Position numbers and translations under genes: made by a program. A model generated the notes under the pieces. The model searched no databases and was not told the origin of the DNA. It saw only the letters and a list, made by a program, of their open reading frames with translations. From the NCBI GenBank assembly GCA_029448655.1, contig JACCLO010000011.1, forward strand, positions 868,001 through 932,000: a stretch of 64,000 nucleotides of DNA, read 5' to 3'. Below, in pieces: positions 11,601 through 22,545 of this stretch. Every line of letters begins with the position of its first letter. Within the stretch, counting starts at the first letter, position 1. This DNA is from Wolfiporia cocos (taxonomy: Eukaryota; Basidiomycota; Agaricomycetes; Polyporales; Phaeolaceae).

Positions 11601-12229
11601 GGAACAATGGGCAGCCTACCTTATTCGTGATGGAACGAACGGCAGTAAAAGAGGATGATGTCATGTTCCAACATCTGGAAAGGCTTCTCCTCGATGCCTG
11701 CCTCAGAGGGCAGAGACAAACTGCTGCCCAAGGGCCAGTCTTGGAGTATGCGACCCCATTGGAATACCCCTGGACATCTCACCTGCCAATCAGTGTGACC
11801 TCCATCTGCCTGTTACTCGCAGTGGCATCGTCAACATATTTGCCCGGGACCAGCCGGCGGTCCACCGTGATCAATTCCCATCGAAATTTTATAACCGATA
11901 GCTCCCAAGTGATCTCGGCCCAAAGCTGTTCATCACGATCAGCCTCATCGTGGCTGATAACACGTCCACCCCACGTTGAGTGGTCGAGAGTGGGGTCATA
12001 AGGGGTGAACCCTCCGTGCACCCCGAATGTGACATTAATGTCTATGCGATCCGCTAAACGTTGTCGAGAGCGTCGGTCGGCTTTTTTGTTTTGGTCGTGG
12101 TGTTCAGCAAGGGGTGGGAGGGGGAGGGCTTGGATCTCGGTGGAGGTAGACTTAGGATGCATGTCACCTAGTCGGTCGAGAGGAACCCACCAGTATTTCC
12201 CATCCAGCACGATGCGCCACTGCGGGGTT
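11600..12229 (-). pseudogene. 3' part of a host-like gene split by copia
   Basis: This continues the gene at 17915-19560. Excising the copia element and one TSD (gggtt) joins LHSKTLMTT directly to PQWRIVLDGKYWW in one frame. The exon reads on through WWVPLDRLGDMHP to the Trp-rich EQLWAEITWELS and MEVTLIGR, where a GTGAGA donor at about 11782 starts a short intron. A further exon-like segment follows to about 11620. The protein family is not recognised. Confidence 0.6.
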
Positions 12230-12699
12230 TATGAGAGCGCGTGCGTGTTACGGCGAATACCTGTAGGTAGACGACGTATGTCCTCAGTACGGTGCGCTCG
12301 GGCAAGAGTGCAAGACTAATATATCTGTACCTGTAGGTAGACGACGTATGTCTAAATACAGGAGTGCAATCAATGTAACGAACATAGTGCGACGTAATGG
12401 TATTGTGCTTACCCTCAGTACGGTGCGCTCGGGCAAGAGTGCAAGACTGAGGGTCAGCGGATGCAGGCAGCGGTATAAGTACTCTACGGTGCCAGCGAAA
12501 CGTGCGGGACGAAACGGAAAGGCGGTAAAACAGTAGTGGGCAGCTGAGTAACCAGATAAGGACTACGGTAGCTAAGGGACGCCACAAAAAACGTATCGAT
12601 CCGGAATGTGAAAGGCACAGACACTATAAACGTACTGAGTCGGTCCTTGATGCGGGCGGGGCCGCGCAGTGTCGGCGCGACAGATTGTGCGCTCCAACA
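12230..12699 (-). repeat. Copia 3' LTR (470 bp)
   Basis: Identical by eye to 17440-17909. Inside each LTR two blocks are themselves repeated: 'acctgtaggtagacgacg' twice and 'cagtacggtgcgctcgggc' twice. These may be promoter elements; that is inference. Confidence 0.93.
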
Positions 12700-12712
12700 C
12701 TCCCCCTCAATC
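12700..12712 (-). promoter_or_regulatory. Copia polypurine tract
   Basis: On the minus strand GATTGAGGGGGAG lies directly before TGTTGGAG of the 3' LTR. This is the usual plus-strand DNA primer site of copia elements. Confidence 0.85.
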
Positions 12713-15700
12713 CTAGAGCAGACCAAGCGCGGACGCGAAGTGCTTCACTTTCGGAGAGGGCAGCGCTTTCGTCAATGCATCGGCAACCATCTCTTCAGTG
12801 GGGCAATAGACGAGGCGAAGTTTCTTCTCCTCAATGATCCAGCGAATGAAGTGGAAACGGATATCGATGTGCTTGGTGCGAGCATGATATTGATTATCGC
12901 GAGCAAGAGCAATGGCCGACTGATTGTCCGAATTCATCGGCACCGGGTCAACGAAGGGAGCAAAAATCTGACCAATCAGCGAGCGGAGCCAGAGGGCTTC
13001 CTTTGAGGCATGAGTGAGGGCAACATACTCAGACTCAGTAGTGGACAGTGAGATAATCTCCTGTCGCTTCGAGCTCCAGGACACAGCTCCTCCATCAATC
13101 AAAAACGCGTAGCCGGAGATGGCTTTGCGATCCTCATGCATGGATCCATCAGCATCTGTGTAGCCAACGAGGTCAAGAGAGGATGCGCCGTAGGTCAGCT
13201 TGAGGTGTTTCGTCCCGGACAGGTATCGGAAAACACGGCGGACGGCTTCCCAGTGTGCACGGCCGGGGTTGTCAGAGAAACGCGAAAGGATGGAGACAGC
13301 GTACGTGATATCGGGGCGCGTCCCAAGTGACGCATACATGAGGGAGCCTACAGCCTCGCGATATGGAATGTGACGCATGGCGGCGATCTCGGCAGTGGTG
13401 GAAGGGCTCTGTGCAGTAGTAAGAGTGACATGCGGATCCATGGGGGTCGACACGGCCTTCGCATCTTCAAGTCCAAAGCGGCTAATGATGGACTCGATGT
13501 AGGCGGTCTGTGAGAGTGAGAGACGGCGATTTGGGCGGTCGCGTTCCACGGCAAAGCCCAGAATCCAGTGGATTTCACCCTCGTCTGAGATCTCAAAGGC
13601 CTCGCGCAGCTTGGTCTTCACCTCCAGGATAAGGGCTATAGTCGAGGCAACCACTGTCAGGTCATCGACGTGGACAACTATGACGATAAGGTCAGCGCCA
13701 TCTGCACGGAAAAAGACGGCCTGGTCGACATCGCACTGCGACATGCGGAGCTTCTCCTGCAAAATGCGCAGGAGCTTCTTATGCCAGTGCCGCGCGCTCT
13801 GCTTTAGCCCGTACAACGGCCGCAGCAGCCGCAGTGCTAGGGTCTTATCTTTCGTCAGCTGAGCTCCGGGAGGCTGCGCCATCCAAATGGCTTCGTGCTC
13901 CTCAAACTCCCCATTGAGGTAAGCACTCTTGACGTCGAGCTGGTGCACCTCAAAATCATGCCGCGCCGCGAATGCGAGTGCGGTGCGAATTGACGCAGTC
14001 TTCGCAACAGGGGCATAGGTGTCGAAAAAGTCGACACCCGGAACCTGCGAAAACCCACGCGCAACCAGCCGCGCGCGGTATCGGTACACATTCCCAGAGG
14101 CATCCTTCTTTGCATGAAAGACCCATCGGCAGCTGACGACGTTAGCACCCAGCGGCGGCTTCTCTAGACGCCAGGTCCCATGTGCCTCGAGCGCCTCAAG
14201 CTCCTCCTTCATAGCCTCTTCCCACCGCGGCCACTCAGGTCTCCGCCTTGCCTCCTCAAGTGAGCGGGGGTCCAGTCCTTCGACATCCGCCATCTGCGCC
14301 GCCATTGCGACGCCATTGATCTCCTCTGTGAAGAGATCCTCTACGGCTCGCTCGTCTTGGGCCTCATCCGGTACGGTTGGCATGACTACGCCGCGCGGCG
14401 GCTTCTGGGTGGCGCTCTCACCGGCTAGGATGGCCTTGAGCTTCGCAGACGGCTTGCGGATTCGAGTGGGCCGACTAGACGGCGGCACAGGTGCAGGCAG
14501 GAGGTCAGCAGGTTGAGGAGGGACGTCAGGTATGTCTGTGTCGTCCGCCTCACTGGCAGAATCGCTAATCGGCTCTTTTACAGTCCCAGGCGGCGGCGTG
14601 GCGGGCTCGTTTTCGCCGCTGCTCTCCTCCCCCTCAAGCTCGACAGCGTCGTCCAGGGGAGCAGGGGGTAAGTCCGGCACCGTGAAATGCACGTTACGTT
14701 CCACAGTTACTGACCGACGCTCCGGCCAGTAAACACGATGGCCCTTGCTCTGTGCATCAAATCCGACCCAACGGCCGCATTTTGCACGCTCGCCGACCTT
14801 GCCATCGCTGGTATCATGCACCCAGGCCTTGGATCCCCATTCAGGGATGCCGCTCATGTCAGGAACAGCCCCCGTGGCAGCTGCCCAAGGTGTCCGCCCA
14901 CCAAGGGCCTTCGTCGAAGTGCGATTCTTCAACCATACGGCATGCATGACAGCTTCGCCCCACAGGAAACGCGGCAGGCCGGAGGCGATAAGCATGGCCC
15001 GAACCTTCTCCATCAGGGTCCGATTCAGCCGCTCAGACACCCCGGCCTCCTGAGATGTATCGTGAACCGACAACTTCGATTCAATGCCTCGCTGCTCGAG
15101 GTGGCTCCGGAATTCCTCACTCAGGTACTCGCCTCCACGGTCCGTGTTGAGGAACTTGATCTGGGCATTGTGGTGCCGCTCGAGCCATGCCTCGAATGCA
15201 CAGAACGTCTCAAAAACCTCGCGTTTGGTTCTGAGAAGGTAGAGTGTGGTGAAGCGTGTCTTGTCGTCCGTGAAACTGACATAATACCTGCGACCGCCTA
15301 GGGTGGCAATGCGCGAAGGTCCCCAGACATCGGAATGAACCTCCTCGCCAAATTCTGTGGCACGTTCTCCTTCGCGCTCCCTAGGCACAGGCTTTCGAGT
15401 CGACTTTGCACGAACGCAAGCTTCACAATGCAATTCCTGCTCTGGCGATGAAACAAGCTCCACGCCCGAGATAAAACCGTTGGAAATCAACTCGCGAATT
15501 GCCCGGATTGCGATATGTCCAAAACGACGGTGAGCCTCCATCTCCGTCAGCTTCTCGGTTTTGGCTGACGTTGCATTAGCAGCACAATGGCTGCGATCTC
15601 GCACGACCATGTATAGGCCGCGTGTCTTGGGTACCTGGCCCACAGTGGTGCCTTCCGCATTGACAATAACACATCGTCCAGCTGCGAAGGTTGCTGTATA

Positions 15701-17341
15701 ACCTGCGTCGTCAATCCGCCCAATCGAGACGAGGTTGAACCCCAGAGCCGGCGTGTAGAGGACGTCCATCAATCTGATGCGTGTAGCGTCCTGCGGTGGG
15801 TTCGGAACAGGTATGATCATTTCACCTACACCCGTGGCATGAAACTGCTGCTGATTGGCAGCACTCATAGACTTTGCAGGCATCTCCCGAAAGCTGGTGA
15901 AGTCGTCACGATAAGGGGACATGTGATGTGTTGCGCCGGAGTCGTACAAGTCGACAGGCTGGTTCGCTGCGGCAGTGGCAGCATCGGGCACTAGCGCAGC
16001 AGCGCTCAGTAAAGCAGGGTCGTCACCCTCGCTCTCCAACCCCAACATGTGTGCGACCCAATTGGTCACATTCTGCAACCGCTCCGATAACGGAACGCGC
16101 TCCGGCATGGGCAAGGACTCGTCCTCCTCGCCCTCATGGTCCGCACTCGATGTCTCGGCAGTGGAAACAGCACTCGAGTCAGACACAGTATGCAGGGATG
16201 GAATGGAGTCTGCCGAAGACTTCTCTGTGAGATCGCTATAGTCGGAGTCTCCAGCGGCAGAGTAGAGCTCATCCTCAGCATCGCTATCGGTCTCCACAGG
16301 TGCACGGAACATGCGAGCAGGCATTGTAGACCATGCTCCGGCGACGGCATCAAGTGCACTGATACGCGCAGTCGCAGCTACATTTGCAGAGCCAGTTGCG
16401 GGTTTGGACGTGTTCGCACTTGTGCTTGGGCGGGCACCATCCTTCTGCTGCGCATCCTTGCCCTTCTTATCGTCAGCCTTCGGGCTCGGACACTGGGCCT
16501 CCTTGTGGCCCTTTCCACCGCAGTTCCAGCATTCTCCAACAGGCTTCCGTGGACCTCTCCCTTTCGGCTTCCTGGGCTTCTCCGTCGACACGGCAATGGC
16601 TGCAACGCCGGTCTCCTTCGTTCTGCCCTTCGGCTTCCGCTCCGCTTCCCGCCTGTCCCACTCCTCCAAGACAATGGCCATCATGAGCTCTGGATCGATG
16701 ACTGGCTTATCAGGATCTATTGGACTAGCTGGTGTTGCACTACCACCGGAAGACTGTGAGCTGAGGTGCAGCTGCAACTTCATCTGTGCCGAAATCTGGG
16801 AGATAAATGCGGAGAGCTCGGACGGCAGGAAATTTATGACGACAGAGGCATACTCGTTGTCCGGAATCTCGATGTCAAAGGTGAGCAGGTTCTCGTATGC
16901 GAGGCGAAGGCGATCAAGTTCGGAGTGCAGGTCCAAGCCGGGAACATATCGCATGTTGAGGAAGTCACGACGCATGTTCGAGCGGGCGAGCAGGGACTTG
17001 CTGGAGAACTCGGCTACAATGCCAGTCCATACGTCGGCAACCGTACCCTTGCGCTTATACTTGGCATACGTCCCAGGTGCGACCTTGAGCGTGAGCAGAT
17101 AGAGGGCGGTATTCTCCTTCTTCTCCCACCCCGCAATGGCATCCTTCTCTGCCTTCGTGGGCTTGTCCGGGTCAGCCGCGATTGGCTTCTTGGACGACCC
17201 ATCAAAGTGATCCCAGGCCTCCTTGTGACGAACAGCAATGGTGAACTGCTGCTCGAACACGAGCCAATTCTTGCCTTTCGGATCGAGCTTCTCAAAACCG
17301 CTAATGAAGTCGGACAGGGGCGGCGAGGACGACGACGACAT
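12713..17341 (-). CDS. gag-pol: Copia Gag-Pol polyprotein
   Basis: A single 1542-residue polyprotein in the copia order gag-protease-integrase-RT-RNase H. Gag capsid-like region is about 1-240, with a CCHC knuckle CWNCGGKGHKEAQC at 271-284. Protease active site is DSGATHH at about 467. Integrase has an HHCC finger (H604, H609, C639, C642) and a core with D671 (HSDVWG), D734 (NTDRGGEY) and E770 (SERLNRT). RT spans about 1056-1290 with VVHVDD at 1222-1227. RNase H spans about 1394-1530 with YTDAD, TTESEY and NSDNQSA-like MNSDNQSA. Length and domains are normal, with no internal stop or frameshift. The start is the first in-frame ATG, about 100 bp inside the 5' LTR and just after the primer site. 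An acidic Ser-rich linker (350-420) precedes the protease. Confidence 0.95.
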   Translation of the reverse strand: MSSSSSPPLSDFISGFEKLDPKGKNWLVFEQQFTIAVRHKEAWDHFDGSSKKPIAADPDKPTKAEKDAIAGWEKKENTALYLLTLKVAPGTYAKYKRKGTVADVWTGIVAEFSSKSLLARSNMRRDFLNMRYVPGLDLHSELDRLRLAYENLLTFDIEIPDNEYASVVINFLPSELSAFISQISAQMKLQLHLSSQSSGGSATPASPIDPDKPVIDPELMMAIVLEEWDRREAERKPKGRTKETGVAAIAVSTEKPRKPKGRGPRKPVGECWNCGGKGHKEAQCPSPKADDKKGKDAQQKDGARPSTSANTSKPATGSANVAATARISALDAVAGAWSTMPARMFRAPVETDSDAEDELYSAAGDSDYSDLTEKSSADSIPSLHTVSDSSAVSTAETSSADHEGEEDESLPMPERVPLSERLQNVTNWVAHMLGLESEGDDPALLSAAALVPDAATAAANQPVDLYDSGATHHMSPYRDDFTSFREMPAKSMSAANQQQFHATGVGEMIIPVPNPPQDATRIRLMDVLYTPALGFNLVSIGRIDDAGYTATFAAGRCVIVNAEGTTVGQVPKTRGLYMVVRDRSHCAANATSAKTEKLTEMEAHRRFGHIAIRAIRELISNGFISGVELVSSPEQELHCEACVRAKSTRKPVPREREGERATEFGEEVHSDVWGPSRIATLGGRRYYVSFTDDKTRFTTLYLLRTKREVFETFCAFEAWLERHHNAQIKFLNTDRGGEYLSEEFRSHLEQRGIESKLSVHDTSQEAGVSERLNRTLMEKVRAMLIASGLPRFLWGEAVMHAVWLKNRTSTKALGGRTPWAAATGAVPDMSGIPEWGSKAWVHDTSDGKVGERAKCGRWVGFDAQSKGHRVYWPERRSVTVERNVHFTVPDLPPAPLDDAVELEGEESSGENEPATPPPGTVKEPISDSASEADDTDIPDVPPQPADLLPAPVPPSSRPTRIRKPSAKLKAILAGESATQKPPRGVVMPTVPDEAQDERAVEDLFTEEINGVAMAAQMADVEGLDPRSLEEARRRPEWPRWEEAMKEELEALEAHGTWRLEKPPLGANVVSCRWVFHAKKDASGNVYRYRARLVARGFSQVPGVDFFDTYAPVAKTASIRTALAFAARHDFEVHQLDVKSAYLNGEFEEHEAIWMAQPPGAQLTKDKTLALRLLRPLYGLKQSARHWHKKLLRILQEKLRMSQCDVDQAVFFRADGADLIVIVVHVDDLTVVASTIALILEVKTKLREAFEISDEGEIHWILGFAVERDRPNRRLSLSQTAYIESIISRFGLEDAKAVSTPMDPHVTLTTAQSPSTTAEIAAMRHIPYREAVGSLMYASLGTRPDITYAVSILSRFSDNPGRAHWEAVRRVFRYLSGTKHLKLTYGASSLDLVGYTDADGSMHEDRKAISGYAFLIDGGAVSWSSKRQEIISLSTTESEYVALTHASKEALWLRSLIGQIFAPFVDPVPMNSDNQSAIALARDNQYHARTKHIDIRFHFIRWIIEEKKLRLVYCPTEEMVADALTKALPSPKVKHFASALGLL

Positions 17342-17418
17342 GGTGCTGCGGGTGATAGCGACAAGTGGAAAGAAACTAGAACGGGAATTTCCTGTGCGAT
17401 GAGTCTTGCTAGTTAAGG

Positions 17419-17439
17419 CCTCGCACAGGGCTCATAACC
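17419..17439 (-). promoter_or_regulatory. Copia primer-binding site (half initiator tRNA-Met)
   Basis: Directly inside the 5' LTR the plus strand reads tcgcacagggctcataacc, which matches the D-arm and anticodon arm (CAT) of fungal initiator tRNA-Met. The element strand is its complement. Priming by an internal half of initiator tRNA-Met is known for copia-type elements. Confidence 0.8.
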
Positions 17440-17909
17440 TATGAGAGCGCGTGCGTGTTACGGCGAATACCTGTAGGTAGACGACGTATGTCCTCAGTAC
17501 GGTGCGCTCGGGCAAGAGTGCAAGACTAATATATCTGTACCTGTAGGTAGACGACGTATGTCTAAATACAGGAGTGCAATCAATGTAACGAACATAGTGC
17601 GACGTAATGGTATTGTGCTTACCCTCAGTACGGTGCGCTCGGGCAAGAGTGCAAGACTGAGGGTCAGCGGATGCAGGCAGCGGTATAAGTACTCTACGGT
17701 GCCAGCGAAACGTGCGGGACGAAACGGAAAGGCGGTAAAACAGTAGTGGGCAGCTGAGTAACCAGATAAGGACTACGGTAGCTAAGGGACGCCACAAAAA
17801 ACGTATCGATCCGGAATGTGAAAGGCACAGACACTATAAACGTACTGAGTCGGTCCTTGATGCGGGCGGGGCCGCGCAGTGTCGGCGCGACAGATTGTGC
17901 GCTCCAACA
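17440..17909 (-). repeat. Copia 5' LTR (470 bp)
   Basis: Identical by eye to 12230-12699. The TSD gggtt follows at 17910-17914. Confidence 0.93.
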
Positions 17910-17914
17910 GGGTT

Positions 17915-19560
17915 GTCATCAATGTTTTGCTGTGGAGCGGCAGATTGATCGCTCTGATCAGGCACCATTGGTGAATGCGAAGCCAATTATGCACCTCAGA
18001 CCCCATAATGGGAGACCTTGAGTAGAAGAGGTGGACAGGAGGCAAGACATATAGGAGCGGTTTCATGGGATGCGTGATGTGCAATTGTGGTTCAGCCATC
18101 AATGCAGCTGCTCATTCCGGGCTCTCAGCCATCATCCACTGATCTCACGTTCTGGGACAAGGCCTGGGTCATGGATGATGTCACTGGCTCTTTCGACTTT
18201 GATGTCTTTGGTCGTTTGCTGGGGCGTTCTATTTGTGGAATGTGCTCAACAAAAGGAATGGCTAGCTTCATGGCAACGTCATACCTCCATCGCCATTGCT
18301 GGTAACTGTTTGAACAGTATCTGATGTTTGGTTGTCCTCGTCGATGACAGATGTTTGTATAACGCGTAACGTCGGCTGACTGCTGAGGGAGTATCATCGC
18401 AAATGGTGTAATAAACTCTCTGACGCAATATCCAACAAATCCGTCCGCCGCCATGCAGGTGCTTGAATTAGCTTCTCTCCATGTTTCATCTCATCTCGTA
18501 GGTCAAAACATGTTGATGCCATGAGAATATCGGTGACACACCCAACCCACATCGCATCTGTCAGGGTAAAAAGTGGTCGCACATACCAGACCGGGACTCC
18601 AATGCAATACATGGTCTCGACAATCACAGGATGTGCAGAGAAGACGCCACGAAGTGGTAAGACTCTAAGAGCTGTGAACTCGCTAATGCTGAGACGTGGC
18701 AATATCACATCGGTATATGTACACCAGCCTTGGACCTCAAGAATAAGATGCTGAACTTCACGGAACCACAGAGCACAATCGAATGTGGTCATGGGTACCT
18801 CGCTGAGTTTGTGCAGCGCGCGCTTCAACGTTGCGCATAGCCGATGTGCGTAAGCGGATCGTTTAACCTTCCAAACCTTCGTCTCGTACGGATCCTTTTC
18901 TTGGGTCGGGTAGTGTTTCAAGATCACTACTTCGGTGACTGCACATGCCTCCATCACGGTGCGCTGCAAGCGCTGCACCACCAAGGTATGCAAGGTTCCC
19001 ACATCTGCACTCGGGACAGATGCAGAAACCTGTAGGGATCAGATAAACGGATTGTCTAAGTATTGATTGTGAAATACCCGAACATCGGTGTGTGCAAACG
19101 GGAACCATGCGGCTTGTGGGTCTACGTATTGCCACAGCTCGTGAGCTTCATTGACAAGAGGAGTCTCCAGTTTTGCGAGAATAGCAGGATTGAAAGGGGT
19201 TGCTAGAAGATGCGGTTCGATCTGGTCATAAGTCTGAGGCCATTTCGTTAGTTCAAATGGCCCAAGCATGCCATCTGCAAAGTAACCGAATTCCCACGTT
19301 GGATCATGTATTGGAAGCTGAGGCATGAAGTTCATGTTTGGGGATGACACGTAATAATCATTGCCATCCTGGATAGCGCCTGGGTATCGAGTTAACACGC
19401 GACAATCTGTGTATCGAACTGGCCAGCTGAGAACTGGTTGGACGGCCTCCAAAATTTCGTGGTGATTAGTGAAGATCCTCGCAGGTGACAGTGGAGGAGG
19501 GGTCGTGGTCAGCTGCGGTGGTCGCTTGCATGAATTTGCCTCCATATCGCTATATTTCAT
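17915..19560 (-). pseudogene. 5' part of a host-like gene, split by copia
   Basis: Exon-like frames run 19560-19039, 19002-18394, 18454-18125 and 18102-17915. The first starts MKYSDMEANSCKRPP and contains DPTWEFGYFADGMLGPFEL. The second contains HPVIVETMYCIGVPVWYVR. The third carries a basic stretch RPSKRPKTSKSKEP that could be a nuclear localisation signal. The fourth has WLRIHQWCLIRAINLPLHSK, ending at the copia TSD. The 'GVPVWxVR' and 'WxxIRxxCLxR' patterns look like a hypothetical protein family I associate with Agaricomycetes, but I cannot name it or its function. It was probably intact or nearly so before insertion, since the frame is preserved across the junction (see 11600-12229). Confidence 0.62.
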
Positions 19561-19619
19561 GTCTATTCAGCTCTGCAGCAAAGGCGCGAGCAAGTTATGT
19601 GACCGCACATGAAATGACC

Positions 19620-20290
19620 GCAGCCAGTTTGCGTCTTCAACCTACAACCGCTCAAGGAGCAGTTGTCGGTCAAAGAGTGACCACTCTAGGAGCAGACAAT
19701 CGGGTTGGAGGGCAATGACCGCTCTAGGAGCAGTCGACAGGGCACCGCGACTTAGAATCACGGGTGGCCGCCCCCCGTTTTGAGGCCGCTCTAAGAGCAG
19801 CGATGCAGTCAGCATAAGACAGGGAGATTGTGCGCTTACCTGTCATTGTCGGGCTTGAGTACTGGAGAATGGTGGAGCTAGACTATTATAGGACACGTGG
19901 AGGGTGCAATGAGATACGATAGGAGATCGTTATCTCATCACGTGTGTGACTACAAACTACGGTGTCGATCGTGCAATAGAATTTTGAGTGTGAGAATGTC
20001 ATCAGTGCGCGATGTATTAAGAGGTAAGCGTGCAATCTCCCTGTCTTATGCTGACCGCATCGCTGCTCTTAGAGTGGCCTCAAAATGGGGGGCGGCCACC
20101 CGTGGTTCTAAGTCGCAGCACCCTGTCGACTGCTCCTAGAGCGGTCGTCGCCCTCCAATCCGATTGTCTGCTCCTAGAGCGGTCACTCTTCAACCGACAA
20201 CTGCTCCATGAGCGGTTGTAGGTCGAAGACGCGAACTGGCTGCCCCTAGAGCGGTCACTCTTCGACCGATGACTGCTCCTCGAGCGGTTG
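19620..20290. repeat. Foldback element built of CCGCTCTAGGAGCAG motifs
   Basis: Left arm 19620-19841 is the inverted complement of right arm 20022-20242, with a ~180-bp unique centre. Motif copies lie at 19648, 19681, 19719 and 19786, and in inverse orientation at 20063, 20130, 20169, 20201, 20240 and 20273. The right arm extends further outward than the left. It lies upstream of the split minus-strand gene. The same motif forms the cluster at 9641-9822. Most likely a non-autonomous DNA transposon with subterminal binding sites; no coding capacity. Confidence 0.8.
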
Positions 20291-20655
20291 TAGGTCTACG
20301 TGAGGCGGACGGAGAGCGATTTGGGACTGACGAGCGGTGGGACGACGTGCAGCGGAAACGGAAACTCGTCCGTCTATCAAAAACGAGCGTGGGTTTTAGT
20401 CGTAGAAGACAGTCTCCTCAACGCAAATTTGTGAGTAGGTGAACTCGACGGAGGGTAATTGATCGCACAGTGTAGCTCAGACAGTTGTATGCAGCAAAGG
20501 AGTGGGCATTCAACAATGCTGAACGGTTCACAATGAGGCATTGAGTTTTAAGTACGTACTTGACACGATTGGACAGGTGATTAACGAAGTCAATTCCCGC
20601 ACGTCAAAAGCAGTTCTAATGTTGATGAAAATTTTATTCATAGGGGAATCTGCGT
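20291..20655. other. No gene recognised
   Basis: No long frame or motif seen. It may hold the 5' region of the following broken gene. Confidence 0.45.
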
Positions 20656-22545
20656 TTGCCACAAGCTGCTCCACCGGCATGCCATTTGGGGGAACACGGA
20701 TGTCCAGGACAGGAGATTGATAAGCGTCAGTGTGTGCGCCGTATTTGCATTATGCAGCGTTCTGCCAACTTTCCAATATGTCAATGTGCATCTGGGACCG
20801 GAATTTGTATACTAGTCGCATACACATTGTGTCCATTGGTAATAAAGGAAAGTGAGAATGAGCACAATGTTGAGATGCCCATCCATGTGCAAAGGCTGGC
20901 AGTACAATGCATGGGCAAAAGAAAGCGAGCATCCATCCATGGCTCCATGTTGAGCTGCCACTCCAGATATGAGTGCAGACGGCCCATTGACCGCTACAGC
21001 AAGCAACCATGCCTTAGCATAGATATCGGTCCGTACGTGCGACCTGCGGAGTCAAGGGTAATCTGTTTGGTTGAGCTCACGTGCCATCAGAAAATAGCAA
21101 AAAACCTGGCGCTGAAGGTTAACGCATTACCTTACCAGCCTGGAAACATGGGAGGCAATACTTGGAGGGCCAGCGAGCTCTTGTTTCTTAATGCGCAATG
21201 GACCTCAAACGCAGTACGCGAGATATATTGCAAGACAGCTTCTCTCAAGTCCTGCTCAACCTTCATTTACGATAAATTTCTGGAGGAATTCGGCAAGGAG
21301 CCCTACGAGGAACAGACCGATGCTGAGTTCCAAGCTTGACTAGCCCTGGCAAAATCTGCTGCGACTCGGGAAATACAAACCAAATGGCCTGCAGAAATGC
21401 GGGAAATGTGTGAGATGTGACTCAAGAAATTGTCTGATGTGCATCCATGTATTTTGTTCTTTAGACTCACACCTCATTGCACCATAAGCGCATCTATGGG
21501 TTCGTGCGTCACCGTAGCCCTAACAAGGGCAAAGGAAAAGGCAGAAAAATCACTGAGGGAATGGCACTGTTCGCAGAGTGATGGGACGTGTCGGCCTGGG
21601 ATGTTTGGCGCAAGCATAAAGGTGCGCAGAAGAAAGCAGAATGAGAGTATTCCCGTGAAGTGTCCGATCACGCTGAAGAAGGCATGAGCAAGGTATTAGG
21701 GGGGCTCAGTGGACGAAAGCTGCCATGGAGGAGTATGCTACCCTGAGCCATGAGGAAAAGGCCAGGTTACAAGAGGAGGCTGATAGAGCCAACAAGGAGC
21801 ACAGAGAGGTGGAGTTCAACGGCAACAATGAATTCATACGCGCCGAGTAAGTTACGGTTCTTCATAACGCATTCGAACTTAATTGCAGACGATTTCGTGC
21901 GATATCTACATTACAGAAAGGTGAGAAACCTAGGCGAGATCCTGGCTAAATTGGCCAAGCAGATTGAGGAAGAATTAGGCTGGGTAGTGCTGTTCATGGC
22001 AGGCGGTGTGGACGAAATGGGGAACGTTAGCGATCTCATGTAAGCCTAAACCTGCGTCACGAAGGCTTTGCGCTAACCTCACACTGGGACAAGCCACACG
22101 ACGGCCAAGCAGTCCAATGGCAAAGACTTCATTACCCACCTTGCAGAACAGTTGCAGATTTCGCCGCCTCAGCTCGGTAATGAATGGTTCAATTTCATAG
22201 AGGACATCTATGACCGTACGACAGCTTTTCTAAAACGCTACAACACCAGCTAATGTTTTGACCAGCAGCCATCAGCATTCAGCACACTGGCGGGGATAGA
22301 GGTCAGGAGAGTGGAGACACAACGGAAATGGTAGATTCGACAAAGGCCGGTGGAGATGGGGAGTTCAATAAAGGGAAGGACACGATGACAACCCTTTGGG
22401 AGGTCGAAGACAGCGGTGAGGGCACTAGTAACATCGGCAGTGGTGCGTCCAACGTCACCAGTTCAGAGGGCGATATACTGCAGGGAGAGGGCAACGATGG
22501 TGGCAAGTTGGACGTGGCGACAGATGGAGGAGAGGCGCTGTGCGC
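20656..22545 (+). pseudogene. Host-like gene remnant, 5' part
   Basis: Protein-like segments on the plus strand include EIYCKTASLKSCSTFIYD and EEFGKEPYEEQTDAEFQA (to 21336). An in-frame TGA at 21337-21339 follows, probably an old Trp codon, because the next residues (LALAKSAATREIQ) continue the style. Later segments include GMALFAESDGTCRPGMFGAS (other frame, about 21560-21620), then EEYATLSHEEKARLQEEA (about 21728) and an acidic Gly/Ser-rich region from 22328. The frame enters the solo LTR at 22546 and resumes after it. I do not recognise the family; the layout resembles hypothetical proteins of mushrooms. Stops and frame changes make it a pseudogene, unless unrecognised introns explain them. 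Confidence 0.5.

Larger units (their letters stand above)
12230..17909 (-). mobile_element. Full-length Ty1/copia retrotransposon
   Basis: A 5680-bp element on the minus strand has two 470-bp LTRs that are identical by eye (12230-12699 and 17440-17909), running TGTTGGAG...CTCTCATA in element orientation. The 5-bp TSD gggtt lies at 12225-12229 and 17910-17914. One unbroken 1542-codon ORF fills the interior. The primer site matches initiator tRNA-Met and a polypurine tract abuts the 3' LTR. All parts needed for transposition are visible, so it is young and possibly still active. It lies inside an exon of a host-like gene. Confidence 0.95.

Noticed and set aside
13136..17416. Many plus-strand ORFs across the copia element, up to 263 codons
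   Set aside because: They overlap the 1542-codon copia frame on the other strand, have no family motifs and low-complexity composition; shadows of a GC-biased coding region.
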